A stretch of 27,932 bases of DNA from Hypholoma sublateritium FD-334 SS-4 (GCA_000827495.1 KN817630.1:1-27932), one strand, 5' to 3'. Counted from the stretch's first letter, positions 1 through 10,675 are shown. The notes: a model not told the origin generated them from the letters alone. Translations and numbers: made by a program.

Positions 1-899
1 TGTTTTCTGTCTGTAGAATTTATTACGATTTATTCACTTCTGATACAGGTTGGATACTGCTATATTTGGACTATATACTTAATTGCGAGCGAAGCAAGCA
101 ACCGCTGCCTAACTATGTATGAGTACATTTGGGCTGCTTGAGTAGAGTGAAGCGCGACTTATGTGGAGGCGACGAGGTGACTCCGTCGCGTGTATGAATC
201 GGGAAATACTACGCCTATCGCGTCAGGTCGCGTCGCGTCTTACCTCTCTTTCCCATACACATTCCATACCTACCGTGTTGTTTCTGTCAAATTCATTCCC
301 TAAATCCTCGTCAAGACATGTGCCGCGCCGGTTGCGTGCTATGAATGAGGCAGACGCGTTGGCTGAACGGTAAAAGTTTTATCAAATATACAAGTTGAAC
401 AACAGTGCGCGTTGCCACTATATCACTCCCACGAGCCACAGCACCTCTCGCACTCGTCGCAACACCCCAGCATTAGCAATATCACCAGTCGCACTCGCAG
501 TCGATGCTGAGCATGTCGAACCGACAGTGCGGGAGGCATCGCCGGCCTCAGTCGTGCCCCCGCATACCCCCTCCCCGAGTGAGCTGCACATCCTCCCCCC
601 GTATCCTGCTACGCCCACGCCCGGTGCTTCCCTCGCGACAGCGGCGACCATCTCCGTTGATGAGACCTGCCGCAACGCACTGTTTTTCGCGCTCGGAAGG
701 CTGATGCAACGCGATGCGTACGGGCGGGCATAATATGACAACTTGAAGGACAGTGCCACCCAATATACGGCCCGACGACGCCATGTCAGTCAGTGCACAG
801 CACTCACCTGCGACCATGCCACATCTCAGGCGTACCAAAGCCTCAGCCCACCCAAATCACCCAGGACTTTGCAGCCTCAGGGCATGTTCATGCTGCCGT
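1..899. other. Unassigned region, no supported gene
   Basis: I see no convincing gene. Overlapping open frames occur on both strands between about 395 and 840. They are proline/serine/alanine-rich, have no recognisable motif and follow from the high GC content. The right part (about 790-899) lies directly upstream of the importin-beta-like pseudogene and could be its decayed 5' end, but I could not align it. Confidence 0.4.
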
Positions 900-1655
900 C
901 TGTGCTCGGCGACAAGAACATCCCCTCCATATGCGCAACGCCGCCGGCACTGCCCTCACAAATGTTCTCAAAGCCAGAGTACATCTTTTGCGCAGTCTCT
1001 GGCCGCTTTGCTCCCTTTTCCGCCGATCGCATGCGTCCGATCGCCACAGGAGACTTGGCCAGCTTACGGCTCAACCCTGCCTAACGGACACCCAAGACCA
1101 ACCCAAGACGTGCTCGTGTCCCTTAACGGTGCGAATGTCAAGGCAGGAAACTGCGCGTTGTGTGTGCTATTGCTGCTGTCAAACTGCCACAGGGCGAGCT
1201 AATCGAGACCCTGTTTAGCTTTGTGAACAACTGTACCAACACATATTTGCGTATCTGGACCTCGCAGACAATCGGATTCATCTGTGAGGATATTGTGAGT
1301 GTCTATCTGCGTCCTGTATGTCAGAGAGCCACTAATCGCGCTTTAGAAACCTGAGATCCTAAGCTGCGCTCGAACGAGATTCACTGCGATTATCCACGGT
1401 TCCCGCAAGGAAGAACCCACGGCGGACTCGGATGTTCACCTCCACTTCTCTTTGTAACCGCTTGAGTTTATTCGCGAAAACCTTGACCATGATGTACGCC
1501 TTCTTTTACCTTTCTGTTCCTTTGATCGCGCTCATCAGTAACAGGGAAAGCGTAATTACATCGCGCGAGCCACACACGTCGCCGTCTAAGTCGGCGCCTT
1601 TGAATGACTGGTGCGCATCATTGCTACGACAAATGGGGAAGTCACGATTGGCGCG
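900..1655 (+). pseudogene. Importin subunit beta-1 (KAP95) N-terminal gene fragment, decayed
   Basis: Importin-beta is the HEAT-repeat nuclear import receptor. Collinear pieces of its N-terminal region can be read. About 933-985 gives HMRNAAGTALTNVLKAR, matching the conserved 'HIRNAAGLALKN' helix. About 1117-1160 gives SLNGANVKAGNCA. About 1166-1294 gives IAAVKLPQGE followed by FVNNCTNTYL and TIGFICEDI. 1347-1454 gives PEILS, TAIIHGSRKEEPTAD. About 1459-1493 gives PLEFIRENLDHD, and 1539-1650 gives RERNYI and later degraded pieces. Two introns remain between the pieces, 1295-1346 (GTGAGT...CTAAT...TTTAG) and 1494-1538, so this is a genomic copy and not a processed one. It is broken by a frameshift near 1160, a stop TAA at 1455-1457, a frameshift at 1455-1460 and further damage after 1540. 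It ends after roughly the first fifth of the protein. The family match is from memory of conserved importin-beta motifs. Confidence 0.8.
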
Positions 1656-1744
1656 GGAGGTAAGCCCCTTGAAAATCTGCATAATAATTAAGGGTCGCCT
1701 TGATCATCCCGAGTCATAAACAGATTTGAGTCATTCCTAGAACA

Positions 1745-1752
1745 TATATATA
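1745..1752 (+). promoter_or_regulatory. TATA box of the 1792 gene
   Basis: TATATATA lies 40 bp upstream of the ATG at 1792. The stretch between is pyrimidine-rich (CTCTGGTCCCTCCCTC), as expected for a short fungal leader. It implies a very short 5' UTR. Confidence 0.55.
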
Positions 1753-1791
1753 CTGGTTCTTAGCTCTGGTCCCTCCCTCATATCGCATCAG

Positions 1792-3165
1792 ATGGCCTCT
1801 AACTTGACGCCTGCAGCCCTTACGGGGCTTGCTGGTAACGTGGCCCAAACTACTTCCCGTCGCCCACTTCAAAGGGAAGACGCTCAATATTTCCCCTCGG
1901 CGGCCGAAGAAGCATTAGAAAAAGCCATGATGAGATCCAGTCCACCGCCAGAACCGTTGCTTGGCAAGCGCGTGCGTGATGACGACCACCCCGGTGACGA
2001 TGTCCANGACACAGAACCCGACGAAGAAGGGTCTCCGACGGCGAATCCACAACCTTCCATACCTTCCATGAGCAATCTCACCGCCGCAACTCTACGCTAC
2101 GCAACTAAAAAGAAGCTCCGCCCCGAGCAGCGCGATGAAGTCGAAGCTTTCTTTTCAGTGAGTACTTAATCAAGCTTTTCGGGTGCTTCTATCTGACACG
2201 TTGAATAGGACACTGTTCTTGGCCGGCAGGCTAAATTATTCATTGGCATGATGTCACTTGAAAATAAAGTGGACGCTTTCCGATCCGCGACACCACCATA
2301 CCAGTTGTCCGAGGAGCTGAAAGTATGTAAACCGTCTTTTCCCTTCCATACACCACTAATTCTACTTGTCAGGTAAACATTACTAACTACGGGATGGCTG
2401 TTATGCTTTCGATTAACATCAGTGCATATAAAGGCGGGGTACCTCGCAACCATGTCCTCGTTCGCATCTCATTTCTCCTCGTCGTATGAATCAATAACCC
2501 AATGTGCTCTAGGACATTCTAAAGAGATATCNCTTTGACCTACCAGTGGGCATCGAACACGACTACGCTAACTGGGAAAAGATTTCTGCTTATGTCAGTT
2601 TCTCGCTCACTCAAAATCGCTCGAAGGTGAAGAAGGCGGTATGTGACCAAGTTTGTTCAACTAATTACATGAATCATATCATCATATGTTTATTCAGATC
2701 AAGGCAAGTATTGTGTCGGATACAAATATCTTTGCTCTTGCACAGAGTATTGTCAGTTCCACCCCATGTCGCCCAACAGTACAGCTTTGCGCCCGTGTTG
2801 CGCTCATGGTGAGTGATACCTGCATCTCACCTGTGGAATATGATCGTGAATCTTCCTTTCAGCGCTCTGTTTTTGTTGAATGTCGTGGTTCTGAAAAGTA
2901 TTGGAATCTTATCGATTCCCGCCTTGAATTCATTCGATCAAAATCAGATGGCTCAGCTGTTAAAATAGCAAGGTGCTGTCATCTTAGCTGTCTGGTGATT
3001 ATGTGCTTATAATCTATATGCAGGGGATTCACTGATATCTTAAAGAACGACCGTGCTCTATATGGCGCGGGTGAAGATTATGTGATTGGGGATGTGATTG
3101 CTGACGAATGGCAACAACGTGTGGATAATGTAATTGGAGGGGCAGAGGATGTGGCAGGAGCTTAA
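1792..3165 (+). CDS. Seven-exon gene, 351-aa protein of unrecognised fungal family
   Basis: I reconstruct the exons as 1792-2157, 2209-2322, 2373-2459, 2513-2638, 2698-2808, 2863-2972 and 3024-3165. All six introns (50-59 bp) are GT-AG, phases agree at every junction, and the sum is 1056 bp (351 aa plus TAA). The first ~95 residues look disordered. They contain a basic-acidic stretch GKRVRDDD that may act as a nuclear signal and a D/E-rich segment. The rest looks helical: ATKKKLRPEQRDEVEAFFS, then DTVLGRQAKLF across the first junction, FDLPVGIEHDYANWEKI, and FVECRGSEKYWNLIDSRLEF. The C-terminus is VIADEWQQRVDNVIGG. I recognise no catalytic motif. It resembles a family of uncharacterised mushroom proteins often found near repeats, but I cannot name a domain. 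Two Ns (2007, 2532) leave two residues unknown. The perfect phase joining argues for a functional gene. Confidence 0.75.
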
Positions 3166-3404
3166 CATCCCCCACTCCCTCTTATTAAATACACTCCGAA
3201 AAGTCAATTAATAATCACTGTCCCAATCTTCTGAGATGCAGCAAGTACACCCTTGTTCTGGAGGGTTAAAGGCTGAGGTCCTGTCTATGGTAATTGTCAG
3301 ATCTATCCACACTAATTCTGAATAACATGGCTCTGGTCGGGGTTATTGGTTTGTGGTTGAACATACATATTGCATGGCCAAGACATCATTTGTGGTTATG
3401 GACC

Positions 3405-4570
3405 ATAATCTGGGAAGATATGTGAGCAACCACTTCGATTATCATTTGTCCGTGGCCAATCACAAATGCGGACAAAGNGTCAGTACATGTATGTAGCTGA
3501 GCAATTTAATGATATCTCCACAGCGTGAATAGACGGATATCTATCAGCTGTGGAATCAACGTGTAGCTATCAACAATGTAACATACCGTGCATGGAAGTA
3601 ATTTTTAATGGGAAAGGAAATTAAACATGTGTAGATAACATCAAAAAGTTGTAGCAGGAGTCTGATTAGACAGTTCAAAGTAGTGCTCCGAGAAATTTGG
3701 CAATGGACTGGAAATAGAGATGGGTACCTTCCTTTAATTCACCTCACCCACTGCCAATTACAAACGCAGACAATGCATCGATACAGGCATATAGCTGAGC
3801 AATTTAATGATATATTGATAGCGTGAATAGATGGATATCTATCAGCTGTTAAATCAAATCGTAGCTATCAATAGTGGTAACATCGGGTGCATGGAAGTAA
3901 GCTCAGACGGGAAAGGAAATTAAATATGTGTAGACGGGCCCCAAAATTGTGTGACATNCGTCTGAATAGATGGTGGAGAATGGTACTCCCTAAAAATTGG
4001 AAATGGGCTGGAAATTTCGATGGATACCTCCCTTTAATTCGCCTCATCCACAGTCAATTACAAATATAGACAGTGCACTGATATAGGCGTCTAGCTAAGC
4101 AAACTAACAACATATCGAGAGTGTGAATAGATTACTACATATCAGCTGTGGAATTAACGCGCAAGTATCGACCGTGTAACATATAGTGTATACGAGTAGA
4201 TTTGAATGGGAGAGGAGTTTATGCCTGTGTAGAATGGAGCGACAATCATGTGGCGTAGGTCTGACTAGACGGCGGGAGGTAGTACTCTGCGAAATCTGCC
4301 AATAGGCTAGAAATAAACATGGGTACCTTCCTTTAATTTGCCTCGCCCATAGGCAATTGCAAACGCAGACAAACCAACCACAGCGGTATGTAACTCACCC
4401 GGTTACACATAGATCAACAGCGTAAATGTATACATGGCTATCAGTCGTGGAATGGACTCATAACCATCGATCGTGTAAGATGGACTCTATGTGACTAATT
4501 TCAGGTAGACGATGAATTTCATTATGTGCGGAAGAGGTACATAGTTTTGTGGCATGAGTCTGCTAGATTC
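3405..4570. repeat. 299-bp tandem repeat, about four diverged units
   Basis: Using the block AGCTGAGCAATTTAATGA as anchor, units begin at 3495, 3793, 4093 and (degenerate) 4392, giving periods of 298, 300 and 299 bp. A partial unit precedes 3495 back to about 3405, and similarity fades near 4570. Shared blocks include TATCAGCTGTGGAAT, GGGAAAGGAAATTAAA and TACCTTCCTTTAATT. Divergence between units is about 20-30 per cent with few long indels. No unit has a conserved reading frame, so this looks like a short satellite array. Ns at 3478 and 3958 fall inside it. Confidence 0.85.
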
Positions 4571-4781
4571 CATAGATACTTTGACATGTTACACCCACTA
4601 CCCGCATCAGATGGGGTCACGGTGTCCAAATCCCAGAGGCTAACTGTCGACAACGTTGTTTTCACGTGGCGTCTCTGTTTTGAAAATACTCTGACCTCGT
4701 GTGAACTTCACGCCACAGATATGTTTGGTACAAATGGCGGTGTACATAATTCGTGTCTACCGCAGTACACTCATGTGATCC

Positions 4782-5439
4782 TTACATACAAACACATCCT
4801 TGTTCTACCCTAGTGGTATCTAACTGCTGCGCGACAAAACATCGCTTATCAAACGGGCGCGTTTGCTCCAGCATACTGTGCATGCGCGGTACCCACTCCT
4901 CCATCGGCGGATACGGGGAGCGATCCAGCGTCATCTGCAGCGCGTATTCGGGCACGGGGAATCGCAGCCTGCTACTCCACCACGCAACGAACGCGCCACG
5001 CGTGATGGTCACACGGAACTCCCGCGGCGCGAACGCACTGTCGACGAGGTTCTCGGGGCACGTATCCGTCGCCCGCCGCGAATAGAGCGTGAGCTGTGGC
5101 CTTTCCGTGACGATCTGCATCTCGATGGTAGCGCTCAGTACTGGCTCTGGACGTGTGCGAGCGAGGATCCAGTCGATGAGTGACGGCGGCGGCGCGGTGG
5201 GGGGATCGTGCAAGGCGACGATCCGCCAGCGGAGGGGCCGTCCTAAACAGAGGATCATTTCTGAGCTGGAGATGATCTTCGGCGAGTCAGTCAGTGAGCG
5301 GTACGGCGTGTGTTCGGCGTACCTCTCCCGTGCCATCTGCGTTCAACAGAAAGACGTCGCCTTCGAGGCCGTCGCCGTACCATGTGTTGCATAACATGGC
5401 GTGAACAGAGGAGTTATCAGTATCGGAGGAGTTGGTCAT
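4782..5439 (-). CDS. Two-exon gene, 203-aa uncharacterised Agaricomycete protein
   Basis: Exon 1 is 5439-5323 (39 codons). A 46-bp intron (5322-5277) begins GTACGC, contains CACTGAC and ends GAAG. Exon 2 is 5276-4782, ending in TAA. The join is in phase. The N-terminus contains NTWYGDGLEGDVFLLNADGTGE, which I recall as the opening signature of a family of small uncharacterised mushroom proteins. Around residues 96-134 comes TERPQLTLYSRRATDTCPEN followed by FAPREFRVTITRGAF. EYALQMTLDRSPYPP follows near residues 147-161. No signal peptide, membrane segment or catalytic motif is visible, and the function is unknown. The ATG at 5439 is chosen because the family signature follows soon after; the frame stays open upstream to 5577, so a longer start is possible. 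The last ~35 residues look less family-like and may be altered. Confidence 0.75.
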
Positions 5440-5580
5440 CGTGGTTGGAGTTCGAGGAGCGTCGCACACAATAGTCACATGCTGCTTGCACAGCCAAATA
5501 CCATTCATTTTCCTATCATCGCTATCATTGTTTGCCAAACTTAGAAACAAGAACATAAATAGAACATGTACCATCATTAT

Positions 5581-5895
5581 TCAAGCTGTGAAATTGCAGT
5601 GTCTGAATATACCCCCTCGAGAATATCCAAATTTATTCACAGAAGCAACTACGTATTGCAACGATGGTTTACCGCCTAGTTGAAAGTAATTATCTCCCGA
5701 GAAAGACATTCCAGCTCCTCCCGCGCGTCGCAAAACGAAATGGGTGGCTAGCTCCCTCCATCTGGACACCACATCCATCTCAGCGCATACTACCTCCTTC
5801 GAGCCCTTCAGGTTGTACGCTCGAAACACAGACACTGCATATAGAGCTACCACGTTGGGTGGATAACTTTGGGCGCATTGTGGAAGAACGGCCAT
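5581..5895 (-). CDS. Hypothetical 104-aa ORF, possibly a gene remnant
   Basis: This open frame starts at ATG 5895 and ends at 5581. It reads MAVLPQCAQSYPPN, then VVALYAVSVFRAYNLKG, and later SLQYVVASVNKFGYSRGG. Its composition is protein-like and not the Arg/Pro-rich translation typical of the non-coding GC-rich DNA here. It lies about 140 bp upstream of, and on the same strand as, the two-exon gene starting at 5439. I do not recognise a family. It could be a small gene, one exon of a larger gene, or a remnant. Confidence 0.3.
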   Translation of the reverse strand: MAVLPQCAQSYPPNVVALYAVSVFRAYNLKGSKEVVCAEMDVVSRWRELATHFVLRRAGGAGMSFSGDNYFQLGGKPSLQYVVASVNKFGYSRGGIFRHCNFTA

Positions 5896-6708
5896 GGTGA
5901 AAGGGATGAGCTGGGAGGAAACGGGCGGGACGACGACCGACGATGTCGAATTTGTTGCGCAGCTCTGTAATCAATCATTTCCGTGGTGACAAATTTTGAG
6001 ATGTGACTACTATATACACAATTGACAAGATCTTGAGCTCCTGGGATGATAGCTACAATGTACTTATTGAACATAAGAACGTAAAGAAATAGATTCTCCT
6101 TATTGAGGGTGGGATGGGATGAAACATTCAGTGCTACGAGAATGAAGATAGGGAAAAAAATCGGCGCGCTCGCGTTCGAGAGAAAGGGATACCGTGCGAA
6201 GCAAACTGCGGAGCTCTGCTATACGCTCACGTGGACGCTGGTGCACCTCCTTCGTCAAGTCCACCCCGCTATTAACCGAGGTGATCCTTCAGAATGTCCA
6301 AAAAACAAACTGCTCCATGATGGCAGAGCTTATCTTTAGCGCAGACCCAAAATTAGAACGAGATGGATTCTCTGCCGTTTCCATGTGCTTTGCAGCCGCC
6401 GAAGCCAATTCTACATGAGCGCCTACCTACGTCAAAATAAGAAAATAATATAATGTCGGTAGTAAGAAGAAAAATACCAGATACATATCGCGAGATTGAT
6501 CCAACATCCGGTTACATTTGTAAATTTGCTCCCGAATGTTGTCCGCCTTGAAAAGTCGACGGTAGGGTTTGTATGATGATATGATCTTGACCGCGTGTAG
6601 AATGCGGTACAGATCCCTGATAAATACAACGTAAGATAACCATAAAAAAATAGGTAAATGAAGGGATACGCACTGCCTGAAATTGATAATATGCTGGGCA
6701 GCGCTAGC

Positions 6709-7874
6709 TACGGTTGACGGGTGGGCCCAGGACTACATTAGGAAAGAGAAATCAGATTGCGGTCTTTGAAATGGAGTGTTAGGGGGCACTGGCACCGCGG
6801 CGTATATTATTCTCAGTAATACCTCTGGCAACTTGACATATGTGACTTTTAATTGCGTTATGGACCCAGTACCTACCAATAATTGCCGTCATTACAATTA
6901 TTGGGGATCACAAATTTACGGTAGGTCGCCGTTGTTGCGCCGTTGCGCTCAGATGGCGCTTTGTGCTTGCTTCACGCAGCTATCCCGGTCAGTACCGCAG
7001 CGCGAGCACGACGTGTCGCTCACTGACGAGAGGTCGGCCACGAGGGCGGAGACGGGAGGGACGCTTCTGGCGGCAGCGAACGCGAGTGTGTGCATATTAA
7101 TATGGGATTTAATAGTCACGCGCAAGGGCTGTTAGCGCGCAGGGCGGCACCGCGTCCTCGCGCGAGCCATTCAAATTAGTATACCTCAGAAGCAACGAAA
7201 CTGATTTGGCTAAGTATAATAAGAATTTTAGCCAAGTGAAAAGTCATACTGTTAATTTTAATACATTTAATAAAAATTCCTCGAGTCTCCCATGTTAGAC
7301 CCAAATATTACGTCGTTGACACGTATTCTTAATTAATATTCTCAGCTGGTCACCGTCGCGCTTGAAGTTCGCTTTGAGCCGCCAGTTATGATACTATGAA
7401 CTAGAAAGCTGCTAGCGTCGGGCCGGGGGAAAATGTGTTGTTGGAACTTAGGCACCACGCGCTCTCGACGCGCGCATCAATCATTTGATGTTTATTACTA
7501 TCGCGCCGTAAATTGGCCGTACAGTGTATTATATGTATTCTAGAGTAATTCGAGGAGGATCCAAAGAAGAGAGGGACCAAAAAGCTAGCCAGAGCAAAGA
7601 CATACATATTAGCATGCAAGCATACTGCTCAGAGTCACCGCTGCCATCTCAGAAAGAGAGCCTCAGATCACATCAGTCTGAAAATACAGAAACAGAAACA
7701 AGGTAGAGGTCAAAAACATGTTTCCTGGCATATTTAATAAGTACAGGCCGAATAACCTATTAAAACATGATAAACAATGGTCACATTCGCATTTGAGCAC
7801 AGAGCGAGGACCCCATCAATGAGACGCATGACGAACTCAAAATATTTTAGTCCTGGGCCCACCCGTCAACCGTA
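6709..7874. mobile_element. 1.17-kb TIR DNA transposon, non-autonomous
   Basis: Perfect 27-bp inverted repeats lie at 6709-6735 (TACGGTTGACGGGTGGGCCC...) and 7848-7874. They interrupt exon 2 of the MLKL-NTD-like pseudogene. The uninterrupted paralogue near 22068-22083 reads GCGCTAGCATCATTCC. Here GCTAGC is present on both sides (6703-6708 and 7875-7880). Because GCTAGC is palindromic, the target-site duplication could be 6 bp (GCTAGC), 4 bp (CTAG) or 2 bp (TA, as in Tc1/mariner). I find no transposase frame inside; the longest open frames are short and unmatched. This is a non-autonomous or internally decayed element. Confidence 0.85.
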
Positions 7875-7892
7875 GCTAGCATCATTCCGATG

Positions 7893-8547
7893 CATCAGTA
7901 TAATGCTTCGCAAGGCCGCTTTGCGGCAGGACCCACTACGCACATCACGTTGCCTCAGAAATAAATATAACACAGTACAAACGCAAAAACAATAAACACA
8001 ATCTTCATCAGTTTAATACCATGAAGCTGCCGTCCATCAGACATACCACCTCTACAGCAACGGTTAAATAAAATCGGTGAGGACTCAACAGTATTCGTCA
8101 CGCACAGAAATCATCTTTGTTAACCACCGTGCAGCTAATAAATTTTCTGTAGTACAAGGCAACAGCCAGGAGACGCCAACATCGATACGTCGCATTGATT
8201 GATTTCGCATCGTCATCACTAACGCACCCAGGCTAGCCAACGTCGAAAATTCGAAATGAGCCGGTTGGTTGTTGATGAGTATAGGNATTGTGATAACAGC
8301 GAGCGCTTGACCCGGAATGAGGTTTTNATAGGCGGTTTAGATATCGAGACATGTCTCAAACGATAAAACGGCAACTTCCGGCCGCCGATGCCGTGTTGGT
8401 AAATGTCTGCCAAAGCGATCGAAATGGGAGAGCTTAAGACGAGAACACGGGTGTTTCCGGCCGAAATGCCGTGTTGGTAAATGTTCGTTAAAGCGATCGA
8501 AATGGAAGAGCCTAAGACCACACTACTAAGCGTAGTGGGAATTAGAA
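7893..8547. mobile_element. Second insertion (about 0.65 kb) in the same exon
   Basis: Comparison with the paralogue (22083-22110) shows that exon 2 should pass directly from ...GATGCATCA to AATTTACAGATCCTG. Here about 655 bp separate them. A 10-bp inverted pair, CCCACTACGC (7932-7941) and GCGTAGTGGG (8530-8539), lies near the ends. I could not define termini or a target-site duplication, so the element class is open and the boundaries are approximate. It contains a 78-bp tandem duplication and two Ns (8286, 8327). Confidence 0.6.
8379..8535. repeat. 78-bp imperfect tandem duplication
   Basis: The block ATGCCGTGTTGGTAAATGT starts at 8388 and again at 8466, so the period is 78 bp. Both units continue with AAAGCGATCGAAATGG and a GAGC(T/C)TAAGAC block. 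The duplication lies inside the 7893-8547 insertion. Confidence 0.8.
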
Positions 8548-9006
8548 ATTTACAGATCCTGAGCGCCAGGTCCCTACAGTCACTCTTGTTCGACTGTACG
8601 GTCTGAGACGGCCAAAAGAAATAATATGAGAGCCCGTGCGATGACATCATTGCTATTGAAAACACTCACATCCAACGTATTGACAATCTCCAGACCCAGG
8701 CCCGCGGCTCCCTTCAGCCACGGCACCCCCGCGACTCCATCGCCCAATGCAGCAAGAATGCGGAGCGTCGATTTTGCTTGGCTGAGGTCAACATCGTCTT
8801 CCGGCGCACTTTCGATCTCGGAGCTGGGGGGAGACAGTGACGCTGGATGGAGAGGCAGAGCGCCAGTAGCGCCGGTAACAATGATCGCCCGCTCGTTATC
8901 GCGCGGTGCTGGAGGTACAGGCAAAATATCGGAGATTTCTGGTACTCGCGTTGTTGCTACGATTGAGAGGCAAGGCAGCGACGAGCTTCGTGTGCCAGCG
9001 GGCCAT

Positions 9007-9399
9007 AGTGCATCTACGTTGTAATTGTCGAGAGGGAGGGGTTCCCAGTCGCAACCGCTCGCTGCGCCGCGCTCATCATTGTTCCTAGTTACAGTGTACT
9101 CGGCTTTGTGCTCTGCCATGCAGAGCTTGCACACCTACTGTGATCTACATCATCATCATGCACTGCGGCATATGTTCCTCGTGATCGGCCTGTGGAGCAA
9201 TAAACACACCGCGCGTCGCAGGACTTAGCGCGATGTAGGGATGTAAAACAGGTGCGTCTGTCCACACGGCACAATTGACCAATGCACAGCAGCGGAGGGC
9301 ATACCAACCTCAACATGCTATGCGCGTGCTAAAATCAAAGACAGAACAGAGTGCACCCGCGTTAGGACCCCCCAGTTCTACACACGCATATATGATGTA
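9007..9399. other. Unassigned spacer
   Basis: This is the upstream flank of the broken MLKL-NTD-like copy. I see no motif, repeat or protein-like frame I can support. The region upstream of the ATG at 9006 shows no TATA box. Confidence 0.4.
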
Positions 9400-9950
9400 G
9401 GAAATGAGCGCGTGCACGCAACCTACGACCGGCCGACGCATCCAGACATTGACGTATCCGCGACCCGGTCCACACCCGTATGCACGTGTCCGCGATGTCC
9501 TGCACATCGCGCGCCGTGCCGGATTAATCATGCGTCAAGCAGAACGTCTCAGCGGCGTGTATTTCTGTACATTCTACGGGCTGGTTGTGCTCCGCCGCCT
9601 GTACCGCTGCTGCGCGCAAGATCTGTTGCCGCACGCGCGATGCGGTGCAGATAGCGAGTGCGACAATCGCCCGCAAAGTCGCAGAGGAAGATGAAGCAGG
9701 CGAAAATTCCGATCAAACCATGCGTCTACCGGCGCGAACCATCTCAAACTCCGCGTAGCGCATGTGCGCATAGGAGAATACGACTTAATCGCCCTGAACG
9801 AACCGACGCCTCGCGCCGCGCGCCCCAGGTCCCAGCGCGCTGCGGTACGACGTGCCGGAAGACAGTCCGCAGGCCGTGCGCCCAAGTGCAGCGTTCTGCC
9901 GCTTCCTGCGCCGTGGGCTCGGATTACCATCGGTTTCCTGTATTATACTA
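9400..9950. repeat. Dispersed repeat family S, copy 1
   Basis: This stretch aligns in the same orientation, at roughly two-thirds identity by eye, with 17222-17700. Shared blocks include GCGGCGTGTATT, the CATCGCGCGC region near 9505 and 17298, GCGATGCGGTGC, and the GGAATAC/GAGAATAC block near 9775 and 17525. Both copies are GC-rich. On the minus strand both can be read as ...YSPMR..., but neither has a conserved long frame, so coding capacity is unproven. Confidence 0.55.
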
Positions 9951-10675
9951 CACGACACTCTTTTCCAAGCATCGCGGACGCGAGCGCGAGCCGATGCGCC
10001 GATCACGCGCGGTGGCTGAGCCGGGTATTGTTGTTTATTTGTCCCTCCTGCGATCCGCGTCATCTCCAGCTCCATCCGCTTCAACAGCCCGACAGCAAGC
10101 TAGACTTATCCGCCGTGGGTCTACTCTCACACGCTAGCCTGTTCTGTGACTCTGCGCCACGAACGGAGAGGTACCGATCGATGGTGTGCTACGTCTCTCG
10201 GAGGCGACCACTCACCCGCGTCCTCCACCAGGTCATCAGTTGCTTCCCGGGACGTATTGCCTCTGTCAGGCCATGAACAGCTCGCTGCATACATCACGTA
10301 CCTCTGATTTCTCTAAGTGTAACACAAACTCACGACGCCAGGTATGTATCCCTCCTCTGGCTTTCACACGTCGCTAGTGACTCCAATATTCCATGTGCTT
10401 ACGCACATTCCTCTCAGTCCCCTCGTGTCACCGTGGGTAGTACAAATACTCAGTACTCACCACCCGCTACCACCGAAGAGAATCAGCGCCGCCGCCCGAG
10501 ATGCTCTCTTTCCCACAGTTGATAACCACGGCTGCGCGCTCTCAACTATCGCAGCCCACCCCGCCCACATGTTACTTTCAAACCAAGCAGTGCTGTGTAG
10601 CATTTTGTTGTATGAGAAGGGAAAGGGGCCTGGCTGCGCTGCAAGACGATAATCTATTTCCAAAGTATGCCATTG
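9951..10675. other. Unassigned GC-rich region
   Basis: Several open frames overlap here on both strands. They are rich in Ser, Arg, Pro and Cys, share no recognisable motif, and are not conserved in the second S copy. I see no gene, RNA or element end I can support. The tandem duplication begins at 10676. Confidence 0.4.

Larger units (their letters stand above)
6289..9006 (-). pseudogene. Broken copy of the MLKL-NTD-like gene (copy A), split by two insertions
   Basis: This is a paralogue of the gene at 21627-22801. Exon 1 runs 9006-8670 and contains DVDLSQAKSTLRILAALGDG and VAGVPWLKGAAGLGLEIVN. Intron 1 is 8669-8594 (76 bp, the same length as in the paralogue). Exon 2 starts at 8593 (SNKSDCRDLALRICKF). 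It is cut near 8548 by one insertion, resumes at about 7897-7875, is cut again by the TIR element at 7874-6709, and resumes at 6708-6674. Exon 3 is 6616-6478 (139 bp, same as the paralogue; DLYRILHAVKIISSYK). Exon 4 is 6426-6289, ending in TGA. Near the 5' end the ATG at 9006 (MARWHTKLVAALPLN) is in a different frame from the downstream domain, implying a single-base frameshift around 8930-8950. Past the stop, 6288-6110 stays open in the same frame, so the ancestral gene may have continued. It cannot make a full protein. Confidence 0.8.

Noticed and set aside
8219..8665. 148-codon minus-strand ORF covering the second insertion
   Set aside because: Only the SNKSDCRDLALRICKF part is exon 2 of the broken gene. 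The rest is intron 1 read-through and inserted repeat sequence, including two Ns.
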